In this document: in pieces, positions 26,936-38,115 of the stretch
Layout of the letters: the number at the start of each line of letters is the position of its first letter
How positions within the stretch are numbered: the stretch's first letter is position 1
Assembly (NCBI GenBank): GCA_963807225.1
Contig: CAWEAD010000005.1
Location: forward strand, 806,001-870,000
Length of the DNA stretch: 64,000 bases
Direction: 5' to 3'
Origin: JAGVGT01 sp963807225
GTDB lineage: Bacteria > Desulfobacterota > Desulfobulbia > Desulfobulbales > JAGXFP01
Position numbers and translations under genes: made by a program
Notes under the pieces: model-generated
What the model saw: the letters and a program-made list of their open reading frames with translations, nothing else
Told to the model about the DNA's origin: nothing
Databases searched by the model: none

Positions 26936-29569
26936 TCAGGCCGCCTCTCGATGTTGCGCCACCAGCCGCAGCAGGTAGTTGTACAACAGGGCGGCCGCCC
27001 AGACCAGCAAGCCGCCGCCGAACAGCACCAGGATCTCGCGACCGGAGAGCGGTACCACCTTGAAGACCGGGGCCAGCGGGGTGTAGATGATCAACCCCTG
27101 CAGCAGCAGAGAGAGCGCCACCGAGCCCCAGACCCAGATATTGGAGAAGAAGGGCACCCGGTACCCCTGGCGGATGACGAAGACCAGGATCGCCTCATAG
27201 ATCACCACGAAATTGAAGACCATGGTCTGGCCGTGGATTATCGCCTCCGGGTCGGAAGAACGCCCACCGTAGAACGCGAAAATGACCAGGGCGATCCCGG
27301 TGCCGACCACCCCCAACACCCCGATGATCGCCAGCTTGGGTGCCGGGAGGATCTCCTCATTCCGGGACTTGGGCTGGCGTGCCATGATGTCGTCGCCATA
27401 AGGGTCAACACTGAAGGCCAGGGCCGGGGCGCCGTCGGTGACCATGTTGATCCAGAGCAACAGGACGGCGGTCAGCGGCAAATTCAGGCCGAAGAGCACG
27501 GCCAGGAAGATGATCAGCACCTCGCCCAGGTTGCCGGAAAGGAGCAGCATGATCGACTTCTGGATGTTGTCGTAGATGCCGCGCCCCTCCTCGATGGCGT
27601 TGACGATATGGGTGAAGCTGTCGTCCAGCAGCACGAAGTCGGCCGCCTCCTTGGCCACCTCGGTGCCGCTGCCCACCGCCACCCCGATATTGGCTTTTTT
27701 CAAGGCCGGGGCGTCATTGACCCCGTCGCCGGTCATGGCCACCACATGGTCCATGCCCTGCAGGGCAGCGACGATGCGCAGCTTGTGTTCCGGCACCACC
27801 CGGGAAAAGATGTTGGTCTTGTCGCGCAGCAGGGCGACCAAATCTTCGTCGCTCATCCCGTCCAGCTCCGTGCCGCTGCAAAGCCCACCCCGGATGCCGA
27901 TCTCCTCGCCGATGGCCCGGGCCGTCTCCTGGTAGTCGCCGGTGATCATGATCACCCGGATGCCCGCCTCCCGGGTCCGCTTGATGGCCTCGATTACATC
28001 CTTGCGGGGCGGGTCGAGCATGGCCTGCAGGCCGACGAAGATCAGCTCCTGCTCTCCGAATTCCCCGGCCTCGGCCAGGGGCCGGCAGGCCAGCCCCAGC
28101 ACCCGCAGGGCCTTGGAGGCATAAACATCGGTCTGCCGGATGATCTCGGCCCGCAGCTGTTCGGTGAGCGGCACCTCTTCGCCGCCCAGCCAGACCCGGG
28201 TGCAACGGTCCAGCAGTTCACCCGGCGCCCCCTTGGTGTACATGACCAGCCCGCCCTCTTCGACCAGCACGCTCATCAGCTTGCGCTCGGAATCGAAGGG
28301 CAGCTCGTCCAGCCGCTTTCCTCCTGCCGTCACCCCAGCCTTGGCAGCACTGGTCAGGAGCGCCGCCTCGGTGGGGTCGCCGGTGATCCGCCAGTCACCC
28401 TCTTTTTCTTCCAGACTGGCGTTGTTGCATAGCAGCCCGATCTTAAAGAGCAGGGAATCGAGGGGGGCGGAAACCTCTCCGACCGGAGAATAGCCAACTC
28501 CGGAAAGGGCGGCCTCGCCCTCCAGGGTCCAGGCCTGGCGCACGGTCATCTGGTTTTCGGTCAGGGTGCCGGTCTTGTCGGTGCAGATGATATCGCAGCT
28601 GCCCAGGGTTTCCACCGAAGCGAGCCGACGGACCAGGGCCTTTTTGGCCAGCAGTCTTTTGACCCCGACGCTCAGGGCAATGGTCACCACCGCCGGCAAG
28701 GCGGTGGGCACCGCAGCCACCGCCAGGCTGATGGCAATGAAGGCGAAGGCCACCAGGGATTCGAAGGAGAGGGTCTGGCCGAGCCAATCCTTAACGGTGG
28801 AGATGGCGAAAACCAAGAGACAGATACCGATGATCACATAGCCCAGCTTCTGGCCGAAACGGTCCAGTCGTCTCTGCAGCGGTGTCATCTCCTCCTCGGC
28901 CTCGGCGATCAGCCGGCTGATCGCCCCGATCTCGGTATTCATCCCGGTGGCGGTAACCACCGCCAGACCATTGCCGGTGGTCACCGCGGTTGAGGCAAAC
29001 AGCAGGTTGTGCCGCTCGCCCAGCGGCACCTCGCCGGCCAGCACCACCGGGTTTTTCTCCACCGAGAGACTTTCGCCGGTCAGCATCGCCTCATCGACCT
29101 TGAGGTGCACGGTTTCCAGCAACCGGGCGTCGGCCGGTACCTTGTCGCCGGCCTCGACCCGGATGATATCGCCGACCACCAGCTCCCGCGCCTCCAGCCG
29201 CTGCCAGCTGTTGTCCCGTCGGGCGATGGCCTGGTGCGGCGCCATCTTTTTCAAAGCTTCCAGGGAGCGGTGGGCCGAAAGCTCTTGGAAGAAGCCGATC
29301 AGCGCGTTGGCGATCAGGATGATCAGGATAATGATGGAATCCACCCACTCACCGATCAGCACCGAAAAGAGCACCGCGAAGAGCAGAATGTAAATGATGA
29401 AACTCTTGAACTGGTTGATGAAAATCAACCACGGATTGATCCGGCTGGCCGCCACCAACTGGTTGGCCCCGTCCCGCTCCAGCCGCTGTACTGCTTCGGT
29501 GGAGGACAGTCCCGCCTTGGAGGTTTCCAGACGGGCCATGATTTCTTCGGGGGTTTGGCGGTAGGGCAT
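26936..29569 (-). CDS. Cation-transporting P-type ATPase (SERCA/PMCA-like, P2 type)
   Basis: An 877-residue ion pump of the inner membrane. It has an N-terminal cation-ATPase domain, the actuator loop LTGESLSVEKNPV, the phosphorylation site DKTGTLTENQM, and the hinge MTGDGVNDAPALKKANIGVA. Membrane helix M5 keeps SGNLGE and M6 keeps WINMVTDG, matching Ca-site residues of SERCA pumps. M4 reads VPTALPAVVT, so the usual acidic PEGLP glutamate is missing and looks more like the PVALP of proton pumps. The ion (Ca, Na or H) is therefore uncertain. TSUP transporter downstream. Confidence 0.9.
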   Translation of the reverse strand: MPYRQTPEEIMARLETSKAGLSSTEAVQRLERDGANQLVAASRINPWLIFINQFKSFIIYILLFAVLFSVLIGEWVDSIIILIILIANALIGFFQELSAHRSLEALKKMAPHQAIARRDNSWQRLEARELVVGDIIRVEAGDKVPADARLLETVHLKVDEAMLTGESLSVEKNPVVLAGEVPLGERHNLLFASTAVTTGNGLAVVTATGMNTEIGAISRLIAEAEEEMTPLQRRLDRFGQKLGYVIIGICLLVFAISTVKDWLGQTLSFESLVAFAFIAISLAVAAVPTALPAVVTIALSVGVKRLLAKKALVRRLASVETLGSCDIICTDKTGTLTENQMTVRQAWTLEGEAALSGVGYSPVGEVSAPLDSLLFKIGLLCNNASLEEKEGDWRITGDPTEAALLTSAAKAGVTAGGKRLDELPFDSERKLMSVLVEEGGLVMYTKGAPGELLDRCTRVWLGGEEVPLTEQLRAEIIRQTDVYASKALRVLGLACRPLAEAGEFGEQELIFVGLQAMLDPPRKDVIEAIKRTREAGIRVIMITGDYQETARAIGEEIGIRGGLCSGTELDGMSDEDLVALLRDKTNIFSRVVPEHKLRIVAALQGMDHVVAMTGDGVNDAPALKKANIGVAVGSGTEVAKEAADFVLLDDSFTHIVNAIEEGRGIYDNIQKSIMLLLSGNLGEVLIIFLAVLFGLNLPLTAVLLLWINMVTDGAPALAFSVDPYGDDIMARQPKSRNEEILPAPKLAIIGVLGVVGTGIALVIFAFYGGRSSDPEAIIHGQTMVFNFVVIYEAILVFVIRQGYRVPFFSNIWVWGSVALSLLLQGLIIYTPLAPVFKVVPLSGREILVLFGGGLLVWAAALLYNYLLRLVAQHREAA

Positions 29570-30091
29570 GCGGGCAGACTCCGGTTGAATAGTGAGGATA
29601 TTCTAGTCGAAGGGGAGTGGCAAAGGCAATGTGATGCCTGATGTTTCCGGGCGATTATAACTAACCCGGGCCGGTGATTGAATCGCCCGGCAAACGCGAT
29701 ACATTGCAGATACGCAGTTAAAAAATTTAATAAAACATAAAACAAGTTAATAATAATTGCGGTTCTCTAACCAGCCGCCGCCTGCCCCCTCGCCCTAGCT
29801 TTGCTCAACTTCTCGGTCTTTTGGTTCTGCATCAACCCTTGCCGATTTATGTGGCTCAATCCCGTTTTTCCGGTAGATCATCGCACCGGTTGGTGCAAGG
29901 CGATCGGCAATCGGAACCATGCTAATCTCAGTTGATAATTCGCTGACGAATTCTTGATCAGTGGCATAGAAAGTGCTAAATAGACCAGTCTAATCTGCGG
30001 TTTTGATCCGCCGACCGATAATTCTCGCGAGTTGGTCCAAGTCCACTTTAAGCAATTCCGGCCAGGAATCGTGAAACCAAAAGGAGGGAGC
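29570..30091. other. Divergent intergenic region, no supported gene
   Basis: About 520 bp between the divergent P-type ATPase and diguanylate cyclase genes. It contains an AT-rich stretch at 29700-29765 and a small palindrome GCACCGGTTGGTGC at 29883-29896. Both divergent promoters must lie here, but I cannot assign them. Confidence 0.5.
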
Positions 30092-31693
30092 ATGAAGATC
30101 GGCGCCAAATATCTGCTCATCATCGCGCTGATTACCATTCTCCTCGGGATCACCGCGCTGGTGGGAGTGTTCCTTTCCACCAGCCTGCTGGAACAGGAAA
30201 TAACCGGGAAATATCAGGCGGTGTCCGCCTATGCCATGGAAAAGGTGCATAGGTTGTTTGGCCGCAGATATGAAAATATGATGATGCTGGCCAATGAGCC
30301 GGTGATCAGGTCCCGCGAATCAACCCCGGCCATGATCACTGACCTGATTAGGGCCTATAAAGAAGCCCATTCGTCATCATATGCTCCCTATGCCTCAATC
30401 TCCTTCTTCGGTTTGGATCGGACGCGTATCGCGGACACCGAAGGGCAGGGCCTCGGCCTGCAGCACAAATTGACGGGGTATTGGCGACAAATCGCGGCAG
30501 GCAATAATTACGTTCTCGATATTTCCACCTCGGAAACCCTTGGCAAGGAAGTCTTTCATCTGGCCAGCATCGTGCGGGACTACCAGGGCGTGCCCTTCGG
30601 AGTTGTGGTCTCGCGAATACCGGTCGAAGCATTGCCGGTCATCCTGAATCGCCCGCTAAGACTCTTTAAGCTTGGCCTGCTGCCCAAAATGGACCTGATC
30701 GACAAAAACGGCCTCATCCTGTATTCCACCCATAACAAGAAGGGGATGCTCAGGGAGATCTGGCCGGCGTTCGACCTCGTGAAGCAAGGGATTGCCGCCG
30801 GCGAACCCAACGGCACGGGGCTCTTCACCGGCACCTCTCGGCAGAAACCAGAGGAAATCCTCATCTTCGCCAGTGAGGAAAGGGATGCAAATTACCTGGG
30901 AAACGATTGGACTCTGGCCATTACCGTTCCGCAGCAGATCGCCCTCTCTTCCATGACCGGCCTCAGGAACCGGCTGATCCTGATCTTCGTAGTCATCGGT
31001 TGCTTCTGTGCGGGCATCGCCATCGTCCTGACAAAAACCATCACCCGGCCGCTGGTCCTGCTTAGCGAGGCGGCGTCAGAAGTCGGGAAGGGGAAATTGG
31101 ATATCGCGGTCGAAGTTTCTTCCGGGGATGAGGTCGGGCGCCTGACTACAACCTTCAACAGCATGGTGAAAAGACTGGACGAATTAAACCGCGCCCTCCA
31201 GCTCGCGGCCTCGGTGGACAAATTGACCGGGGCCATGACCAGGAGAAAGATCGATGAAGTTATGTTGAATGAAATAGCCAGGGCCAAAAGATACCACAAC
31301 CCCCTGTCGTTGATCATGTTCGACTTGGATCATTTTAAGCGAGTCAATGACACCTATGGCCATCTAACCGGCGACGAGGTCTTGAAAACCGTTATCGACG
31401 TTACTCGGAAAAACGTCAGGAATTCCGATTCGCTGGGGCGCTGGGGTGGCGAGGAGTTCATTCTCCTGCTGCCCGAGACCGACACCGAGCAGGCGCTCGA
31501 AGTGGCCGAAAAAGTCCGGCAGAGCATCGAAGATTGCGTCATCCCCCAAGTGGGTGGGGTAACGATCAGTTGCGGCGTGGCGGGATTGCGGGAAATAGAT
31601 ACTGAAGACAGTTTATTGAAAAGGGCGGACGATGCCCTCTACGCCGCCAAACGCAAGGGCAGAAATCTGGTGGAAGCCTGCCGGATGGCGTGA
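30092..31693 (+). CDS. Membrane sensor diguanylate cyclase
   Basis: A 533-residue protein that makes cyclic di-GMP. An N-terminal membrane helix (YLLIIALITILLGITALVGV) is followed by a periplasmic sensor of about 270 residues with a Cache-like end (MDLIDKNGLILYSTHNKKG). A second membrane helix (LILIFVVIGCFCAGIAIVLT) leads into a HAMP linker (KTITRPLVLLSEAASEVGKG), then a GGDEF domain. The active motif is GGEEF at 452-456; RNSD at 443-446 five residues before it is an intact inhibitory I-site, so product feedback is expected. The start at 30092 follows AAGGAGGGAG. Confidence 0.92.
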   Translation: MKIGAKYLLIIALITILLGITALVGVFLSTSLLEQEITGKYQAVSAYAMEKVHRLFGRRYENMMMLANEPVIRSRESTPAMITDLIRAYKEAHSSSYAPYASISFFGLDRTRIADTEGQGLGLQHKLTGYWRQIAAGNNYVLDISTSETLGKEVFHLASIVRDYQGVPFGVVVSRIPVEALPVILNRPLRLFKLGLLPKMDLIDKNGLILYSTHNKKGMLREIWPAFDLVKQGIAAGEPNGTGLFTGTSRQKPEEILIFASEERDANYLGNDWTLAITVPQQIALSSMTGLRNRLILIFVVIGCFCAGIAIVLTKTITRPLVLLSEAASEVGKGKLDIAVEVSSGDEVGRLTTTFNSMVKRLDELNRALQLAASVDKLTGAMTRRKIDEVMLNEIARAKRYHNPLSLIMFDLDHFKRVNDTYGHLTGDEVLKTVIDVTRKNVRNSDSLGRWGGEEFILLLPETDTEQALEVAEKVRQSIEDCVIPQVGGVTISCGVAGLREIDTEDSLLKRADDALYAAKRKGRNLVEACRMA

Positions 31694-31866
31694 AGCCCGT
31701 CATCTCAAAACAATTTGGAAAACTCCCTCCCATCACTCCTGTTATTTTCATAATTCCTATTCTTTAGTCTCTCTCCTGGCAGCCAGCCGCCTGACCATGA
31801 GATTGGGGGGCAGTTTTTACAACCACCTCCGGGGCATTGCCTGTTTAACCGGGAGCCCTGCAGTGG

Positions 31867-32673
31867 TTACGTCAAGCGGCAAACCAAACATCTGGCCGCG
31901 CCGCCGCTCTTGAGAAATTCCGAGAGATCACACTCGAATACTTCGTAGCCCCGGCTCCGCAGACGACCGGCCAACTCCGGACCACCCGTGTTCATGATGA
32001 TTCGTTTGCCGACCTGGACCGCGTTGCAGCAGAAGCGCAACGCCTCCACCTCGCTGACGGCGATGAGGCGCTCCTCCCCCACCAGGCCCCGAAGGGCGCT
32101 GCAGGCGTAATCGTCGAAGGCCCCGGGGAAATAGAGGGCCTCGCCCCCGGTCAGGGGACAGAGACAGGTGTCCAGGTGATAGAAGCGACTGTCGATCAGT
32201 TCCAGGGAAAGGACCTCCCGGTCGAGCAACTTGCCCAGGGCGGTATGGGACTGGATATCCGAGCGAAAACGATAGCCCGCCAAGATCCGCTCCTGCCAGG
32301 GCAGGGCATCGCCGAAGCCTTCGAAGACCCACTCACCAGGCAACTCCCGGATCGCAAAGCCCCGATCGGCAAACCACTCCCGATACCAGGGCTCCTCCCC
32401 CTGCCGGGCCCGGAAACGAAAGCGGGAGGGGATGAACTGCCCCTCCTCCACATAGCCGGCATTGGCGGTGAAGACCATATCCGGCAACCCGGATTGAGGC
32501 GCGATCAGCTCGACCACCGCGTCGAGTTTGGTTTCCAGCAGCTCCTTGAGGGCCTGCCATTGTCGGCGGGCCAGCTCACGATCGGGCTGGACCTGCCGGT
32601 GCATCCAGGGATTGATCTCGTATTCGATCCCGTAGTACTCCGGCGGACACATGAGAAAACTGGGTCGATTCAT
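31867..32673 (-). CDS. Amidinotransferase / arginine-dihydrolase-type enzyme
   Basis: A 268-residue member of the guanidine-modifying superfamily (arginine deiminase, DDAH, ArgZ). Residues 64-73 read PDMVFTANAG with Asn71 where deiminases usually carry Asp, and Cys262 in GGAARCLVCRLT is the likely nucleophile. The next gene upstream on the same strand encodes a TIGR00300-type ornithine cyclodeaminase protein. In cyanobacteria these two domains form one enzyme (AgrE/ArgZ) that converts arginine to ornithine with loss of CO2 and ammonia and then to proline. That pairing strongly suggests an arginine dihydrolase here, but it is inference; dimethylarginine hydrolase is the alternative. Confidence 0.8.
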   Translation of the reverse strand: MNRPSFLMCPPEYYGIEYEINPWMHRQVQPDRELARRQWQALKELLETKLDAVVELIAPQSGLPDMVFTANAGYVEEGQFIPSRFRFRARQGEEPWYREWFADRGFAIRELPGEWVFEGFGDALPWQERILAGYRFRSDIQSHTALGKLLDREVLSLELIDSRFYHLDTCLCPLTGGEALYFPGAFDDYACSALRGLVGEERLIAVSEVEALRFCCNAVQVGKRIIMNTGGPELAGRLRSRGYEVFECDLSEFLKSGGAARCLVCRLT

Positions 32674-32860
32674 TAGAAATTAACACCCATTTTGCACTTC
32701 GGGAGGGGGGAGATAAACTCATGATTGCCCGCGTTGGCAGGGTGCCGGAGATGCGCCCCGAAGGAAGTGCCCTTGGGGTGCGAGGCAGAGGACTGTTCAC
32801 TATCCTTTGGTATGTGAATAGGCCGATAACCAAGCAGATTCGGTGCCCTGCAAACGCTTA

Positions 32861-34075
32861 TCATCGGGTCAGTTCCGCCAGTTCATGAAAAAAGGCCTCG
32901 CAGTCCATGACGATCGGGGTGGCCTGGGCCGAACCCCGGTCCATCAGCTTGGTAACCGTAGAGGGGTTGATGTCCACGCAGAAGGTCCGCACCCGGGCCG
33001 GCAGCAGGTTGCCGGTGGCGATGGAATGGAGGGCGGTCGCCACCATGACCGCCACCCCAACGTCTTTGACGCCTTCACGCATCAGGCGTTTGGCGGCCAG
33101 AGCGTCGGTTACGACCTCGGGCAGGGGGCCGTCGTCCCGGATCGAACCGGCCAGCACCACATCCAGGTCGTTGGCGTAGGCCCGATGCATGATGCCCGAG
33201 CGCAGAACACCGGCCTCGATGGCCGGCCGGATCCCGCCGAACCCCCGGATGGTGTTGATCGCCTTTAGATGGTTCCGGTGCCCTCCGGGGACCGGACGGC
33301 CGGTTTTCACCTCGATGCCGAGAGAGGTGCCCAGGAGGGCATACTCGATATCATGAGCCGCTATGGCATTGCCCCCAAACAGGACCTGAAACAGCCCCCG
33401 ATCGAGAAGCCGTTCCAGGTCCTCGACCGCTCCGCTGTGGACCACGGCGGGACCCAGCACCAGCAGGTTTTTGCGGTTCGCTGCCCGGGATTCCTTCAGG
33501 GCCTCAGCCAGTTCCTCCAGAATCCGCCGCCGGGGCTTTTCCACGGACACCTCGCTGGCCATGAAACCGAAATCCTCGGCCGCCCGTTGCGTCTTTCGCA
33601 CCGGGGTAACCCGGATGCCTGTAGTGCCCACCACGAAGAGTTGCCCCGCCTGTACTTCGTCCATGGGCACTTCCCAGGCCCGGCGGCCCGCGGGGTCCAC
33701 CGCGATGCCGACATCCATCGCCTCGCCGGTCACGGGGATTTCCTCGAAGTCCACCGTTACAAAGGTTTCCAGATTGGTGGTCGAGTAGAAATCCTCCGGA
33801 AAAACGCCGTCGGCCGGTGCGGCAAGCAGCCGAACATTTTCCGGCCGGGCGACGACCCCGCCCTGAAGCTCGATGTGCCGGAGAATCTCGTCGAGGATCT
33901 CCGGCCGCTCCGCCCCCACGCACATGGTAGCCCGGCTCAAGTCTTCCGGCCGGCAACCCACCGCCAGGTCGAGGATTTCATAGGAACCGCCCCGCTCGAG
34001 GACAAAGTCCAGAACCTTGGAGAGGGTGTGAGAATCCAGGATATGACCTTCCAGGACAACCGTTTTCACCAGCAT
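32861..34075 (-). CDS. TIGR00300-family (LOR/SDH, archaeal-type ornithine cyclodeaminase-like) protein
   Basis: A 404-residue protein. The N-terminus, KTVVLEGHILDSHTLSKVLD, is the conserved LOR/SDH region; the middle has PVTGEAMDVGIAVDP; the C-terminal half carries the NAD-binding fold (NRKNLLVLGPAVVHSGAVED and LFGGNAIAAHDIEYALLGTS). Archaeal members act as NAD-dependent ornithine cyclodeaminase, yielding proline and ammonia. I chose the start at 34075 (MLVKTVVLEGH) over the first in-frame ATG at 34234 because the upstream residues are not protein-like. The amidinotransferase follows 187 bp downstream on the same strand. Confidence 0.85.
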   Translation of the reverse strand: MLVKTVVLEGHILDSHTLSKVLDFVLERGGSYEILDLAVGCRPEDLSRATMCVGAERPEILDEILRHIELQGGVVARPENVRLLAAPADGVFPEDFYSTTNLETFVTVDFEEIPVTGEAMDVGIAVDPAGRRAWEVPMDEVQAGQLFVVGTTGIRVTPVRKTQRAAEDFGFMASEVSVEKPRRRILEELAEALKESRAANRKNLLVLGPAVVHSGAVEDLERLLDRGLFQVLFGGNAIAAHDIEYALLGTSLGIEVKTGRPVPGGHRNHLKAINTIRGFGGIRPAIEAGVLRSGIMHRAYANDLDVVLAGSIRDDGPLPEVVTDALAAKRLMREGVKDVGVAVMVATALHSIATGNLLPARVRTFCVDINPSTVTKLMDRGSAQATPIVMDCEAFFHELAELTR

Positions 34076-34186
34076 GGCAAGCACCTCAAGGTATTTAACC
34101 AAAGTATATACCGATTGGCGTTGAACACCAATTGACTGACAAAAAAGATTTTCACCGTAAAGCATGCCGCCAGAGGTGGATCGGGC

Positions 34187-34220
34187 AAAAAAATAGGGGC
34201 AGGTTAAAAACCTGCCCCTA
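34187..34220 (-). terminator. DAHP synthase terminator
   Basis: TAGGGGCAGGTT and AACCTGCCCCTA form a perfect 12-bp stem around AAA, followed on the minus strand by seven T residues. It lies 40 bp after the DAHP synthase stop. This hairpin resembles widely dispersed GC-rich palindromes. Confidence 0.85.
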
Positions 34221-34259
34221 CGGGGTCTTGCCAATTACACCGGAGTCCGGCGCTGGTTT

Positions 34260-35600
<1,341 letters not shown>

Positions 35601-35822
35601 CTCTCTGTCTCTCCGTCAATAAAGCCATAAACCAGCCAGGGAAGACCCAGGCCAAAAAGCGAACGAACAAAATACCACAAAAACCGAAAAACTCTATTAA
35701 ATACTGGAAAAGCTGGCGAAATGAAGGGAAGGCAACAGAGGACGAGTCAGGGAAGAGTGCAACCATTCAGCCGGGATGACCTGCCAGACGGATCAGACAG
35801 GCCATCCCGGCTGCAACTCACT

Positions 35823-36245
35823 TTACTTGCCTTCCACCCATTCCCGATGCGGCCAATTTTCCATGCCGCCAGTGAGGATGAAGAGCTTGGCCTCGGGCAC
35901 TCCCTGGTCGCGGAGCAGCTCGTAAGCGCGCTTTGCCCCACCCTTGCCCCGCGGGCAGACCACCACCACGGCCTCCGGGGAGTTGGCCCGGTAACTATCC
36001 AGGGCCGGGGTCAAAGTAGCTTTTTCCGTCTCGGATTTGACCGGGTAGGCGTTGGTCTCCAGCGCGCCCTTGATATGGTGGGCGGCGAAATCCTTCGGTT
36101 CCTGAATATCGACCAGCAGCATGGGCTTGTCCGCCTCCAGCCAGCCCTTAAGCTCATCGGCTGAAAGGAAGTTGTAGTCGGCCGCAGCGGCCAACGCGGG
36201 CAGGGTGAAAAGAGACAGACAGAGCAGCAACAGTATTCTTTTCAT
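35823..36245 (-). CDS. Exported single-domain rhodanese
   Basis: A 140-residue protein with a signal peptide (MKRILLLLCLSLFTLPALAA) and one rhodanese domain; the active-site loop is CPRGKGG with the catalytic Cys after VVVV. Rhodaneses move sulfane sulfur between carriers. The exported location suggests handling of sulfur outside the cytoplasm. It ends a minus-strand set with the transglutaminase-rhodanese and HesB-like genes. Confidence 0.88.
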   Translation of the reverse strand: MKRILLLLCLSLFTLPALAAAADYNFLSADELKGWLEADKPMLLVDIQEPKDFAAHHIKGALETNAYPVKSETEKATLTPALDSYRANSPEAVVVVCPRGKGGAKRAYELLRDQGVPEAKLFILTGGMENWPHREWVEGK

Positions 36246-36282
36246 CTTATTTCCTCAGGTTTAATCAAGCCGGCAACGTGAT

Positions 36283-36321
36283 CGCCGGAGTACGCAATAG
36301 TTCACTATGTGAACTCCGGCG
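36283..36321. repeat. Nested hairpin before the rhodanese gene
   Basis: CGCCGGAGT at 36283-36291 pairs with ACTCCGGCG at 36313-36321, and the loop contains a second palindrome GTTCAC-TAT-GTGAAC. The following bases TTCGGTGCCCTG recur near 32840-32851, again before the stop of a minus-strand gene. Confidence 0.5.
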
Positions 36322-36355
36322 AGCGTGTGAAGGTTCGGTGCCCTGTGATCGCTAA

Positions 36356-38033
36356 CTATTTTTCAACCGGCAGTCCGGCCTCCTGCCAGTCGGCGAAGAT
36401 GGCCTGGTTGATCTTCTCGTAGCCGAGTTTCTGCAGTTTGCGATAGGCATTGTAGCTGCGACCGCCGGAGTTGCAGTAGACGACGATCTGCTTCTCCTTA
36501 TCGAGCACCTCGGAGCCGGCGGCGAAGTTGGCCACCGGGATGTTGATCGCCCCGGGGATGTGACCGGCCTGATACTCCTCGGGATCGCGAACATCGACCA
36601 CCGTGACTTTGGCACCGTCTTCGTTAAGCAGGGCTTCGAGATCGGCCGGGGCGATCTTGGTGGTTTCCACCCTCTTCTCATAATCGGGGCCGGCGTAGAT
36701 CGGCAACCCCTTCTCCTCCCAGACCGGCATGCCCTCGGCATAAACGAAAACGTTGCCGTAACCGGCGGCCAGCGCCTTGGCCGCAGCCTTCTTGGACTTG
36801 CCGCATTTGATGCCGTTGCAGTAGAAAACCAACCGTGCCTCCTTGTCGACCGGCAACTCACCGGCGAGCTTATCCCACTGTTTGACCGGCAGGCTGATCG
36901 CCCCCTTGATGTGCACCTCCTGATACTCCTCCGGGTTGCGGGCGTCGATTACGGTCATCGGGGCATGGCTGTCGAGCATCTTCTTGAGCCCTTCGGTATC
37001 GACCAGACCGTAACCGTCCTTGGTCTGATGATAGAGCAAGGTGTACTTGAAGGTGGCCGGATCGAGCCAGTCAATGGTCTTGCCGCCCACCTGGGCGAAG
37101 GGGTACATCAGGTAGTTGACCGGCCCACCGGCCTGCGGAGGATTCAAGATCAGGTCGCGTCCCCCGGACAGGCGGATCCGGTAGGCGTCGACCCCGCCCC
37201 AGAAATATTCGCGGTACTCCCTGGTCTTCGGGTCGTCAAGCTTGAGCTTTTCCACCAGCATCTTCTTCCTGACATCGGCCGGATCTACCGGCACCCAGCC
37301 GTAGCCGGGCAGATAGAACTCGGCCCAGCAGTGCTGCCAGGTGGAGATGTCCTGGGTGATCGTCCTTACCCATGCGGATGCCGAAGACCTCGCGGGCGGG
37401 AACCCCGGCGGCTCGGGCCAGGGCGATGAACACCGAGCTGATGTCGGCGCACTTGCCGCCCGGGTCCTGGAGCAGCTGGCAGACGTCACCCTTGCCGCAG
37501 CCGCGGGTCTCGGGGTTACGGTAGGTGTTGTCCACCGTCCAGTCATAGACCGCCCGGGCCTTGGCCAAAACCCCCTTCTTGCCCTGGGTGATCTTGGCGG
37601 CCAAGCTGGTGATCTGGTCGTTGAAGGGTGCCAGCGAGGTGGGGGCCAGCTCCAGGGCAAAATCGGCCCGGTCCCAGGCTGCCTCTTTGGATGGGAAATC
37701 TCGGCGGATCACCTCGTCGCGGGAAGCGGCGAAAGTGAGCGAGAGATGCCGCCCGCTTGCCCCCGCCTGCCAGCGGGCATAGAGCATCGGGTTTCCGAAA
37801 ATCTTGTCGGTATAAACCGCCGCCTCGGTATAATCCCCGTCCAGCCTGATCCCGGTAATATCCTGATTGGCATCGCTCACCGGATAGGGTAGCCAGAGTT
37901 TGACCTCCTGCCCGGCCGGCTGGCCCGACAGGTCGAAATCCATGGTGACCAGTCCGCTCACCGTATTTGCCAAAGCCGGCGCCACCAGGGCCAGCACTGC
38001 CGCCAGGGCCATAAATAAAATGTTCTTCTTCAT
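36356..38033 (-). CDS. Exported transglutaminase-like protein with two rhodanese domains, one frameshift
   Basis: About 558 residues from the signal peptide MKKNILFMALAAVLALVAPA. Next comes a strand-rich domain, then a transglutaminase-like core with Cys in GKCADISSVFIALARAAG and the downstream region WAEFYLPGYGWVPVDPAD. Two rhodanese domains follow with active loops CNGIKCGKS and CNSGGRSYN. The first 220 residues and the rest lie in different frames; a one-base shift near 37370 (after GIRMGK, resuming TQDISTWQHCW) joins them. The region is otherwise intact, so a sequencing indel is likely. The combination suggests a periplasmic sulfurtransferase with a peptide- or thioester-linked function; no precise role is assigned. 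Confidence 0.8.
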
Positions 38034-38115
38034 TGTTTCTCCAAATTTCCAATTGGATGGTACTTTGATTGGCCAGCACTCCCGGAATAGGTGCCTTCCC
38101 GGTCTTGGTTACTGC

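Noticed and set aside
26951..28432. Plus-strand 493-residue ORF
   Set aside because: Lies fully antisense to the P-type ATPase and is Gln/His/Asp-rich, as expected for a GC-rich shadow.
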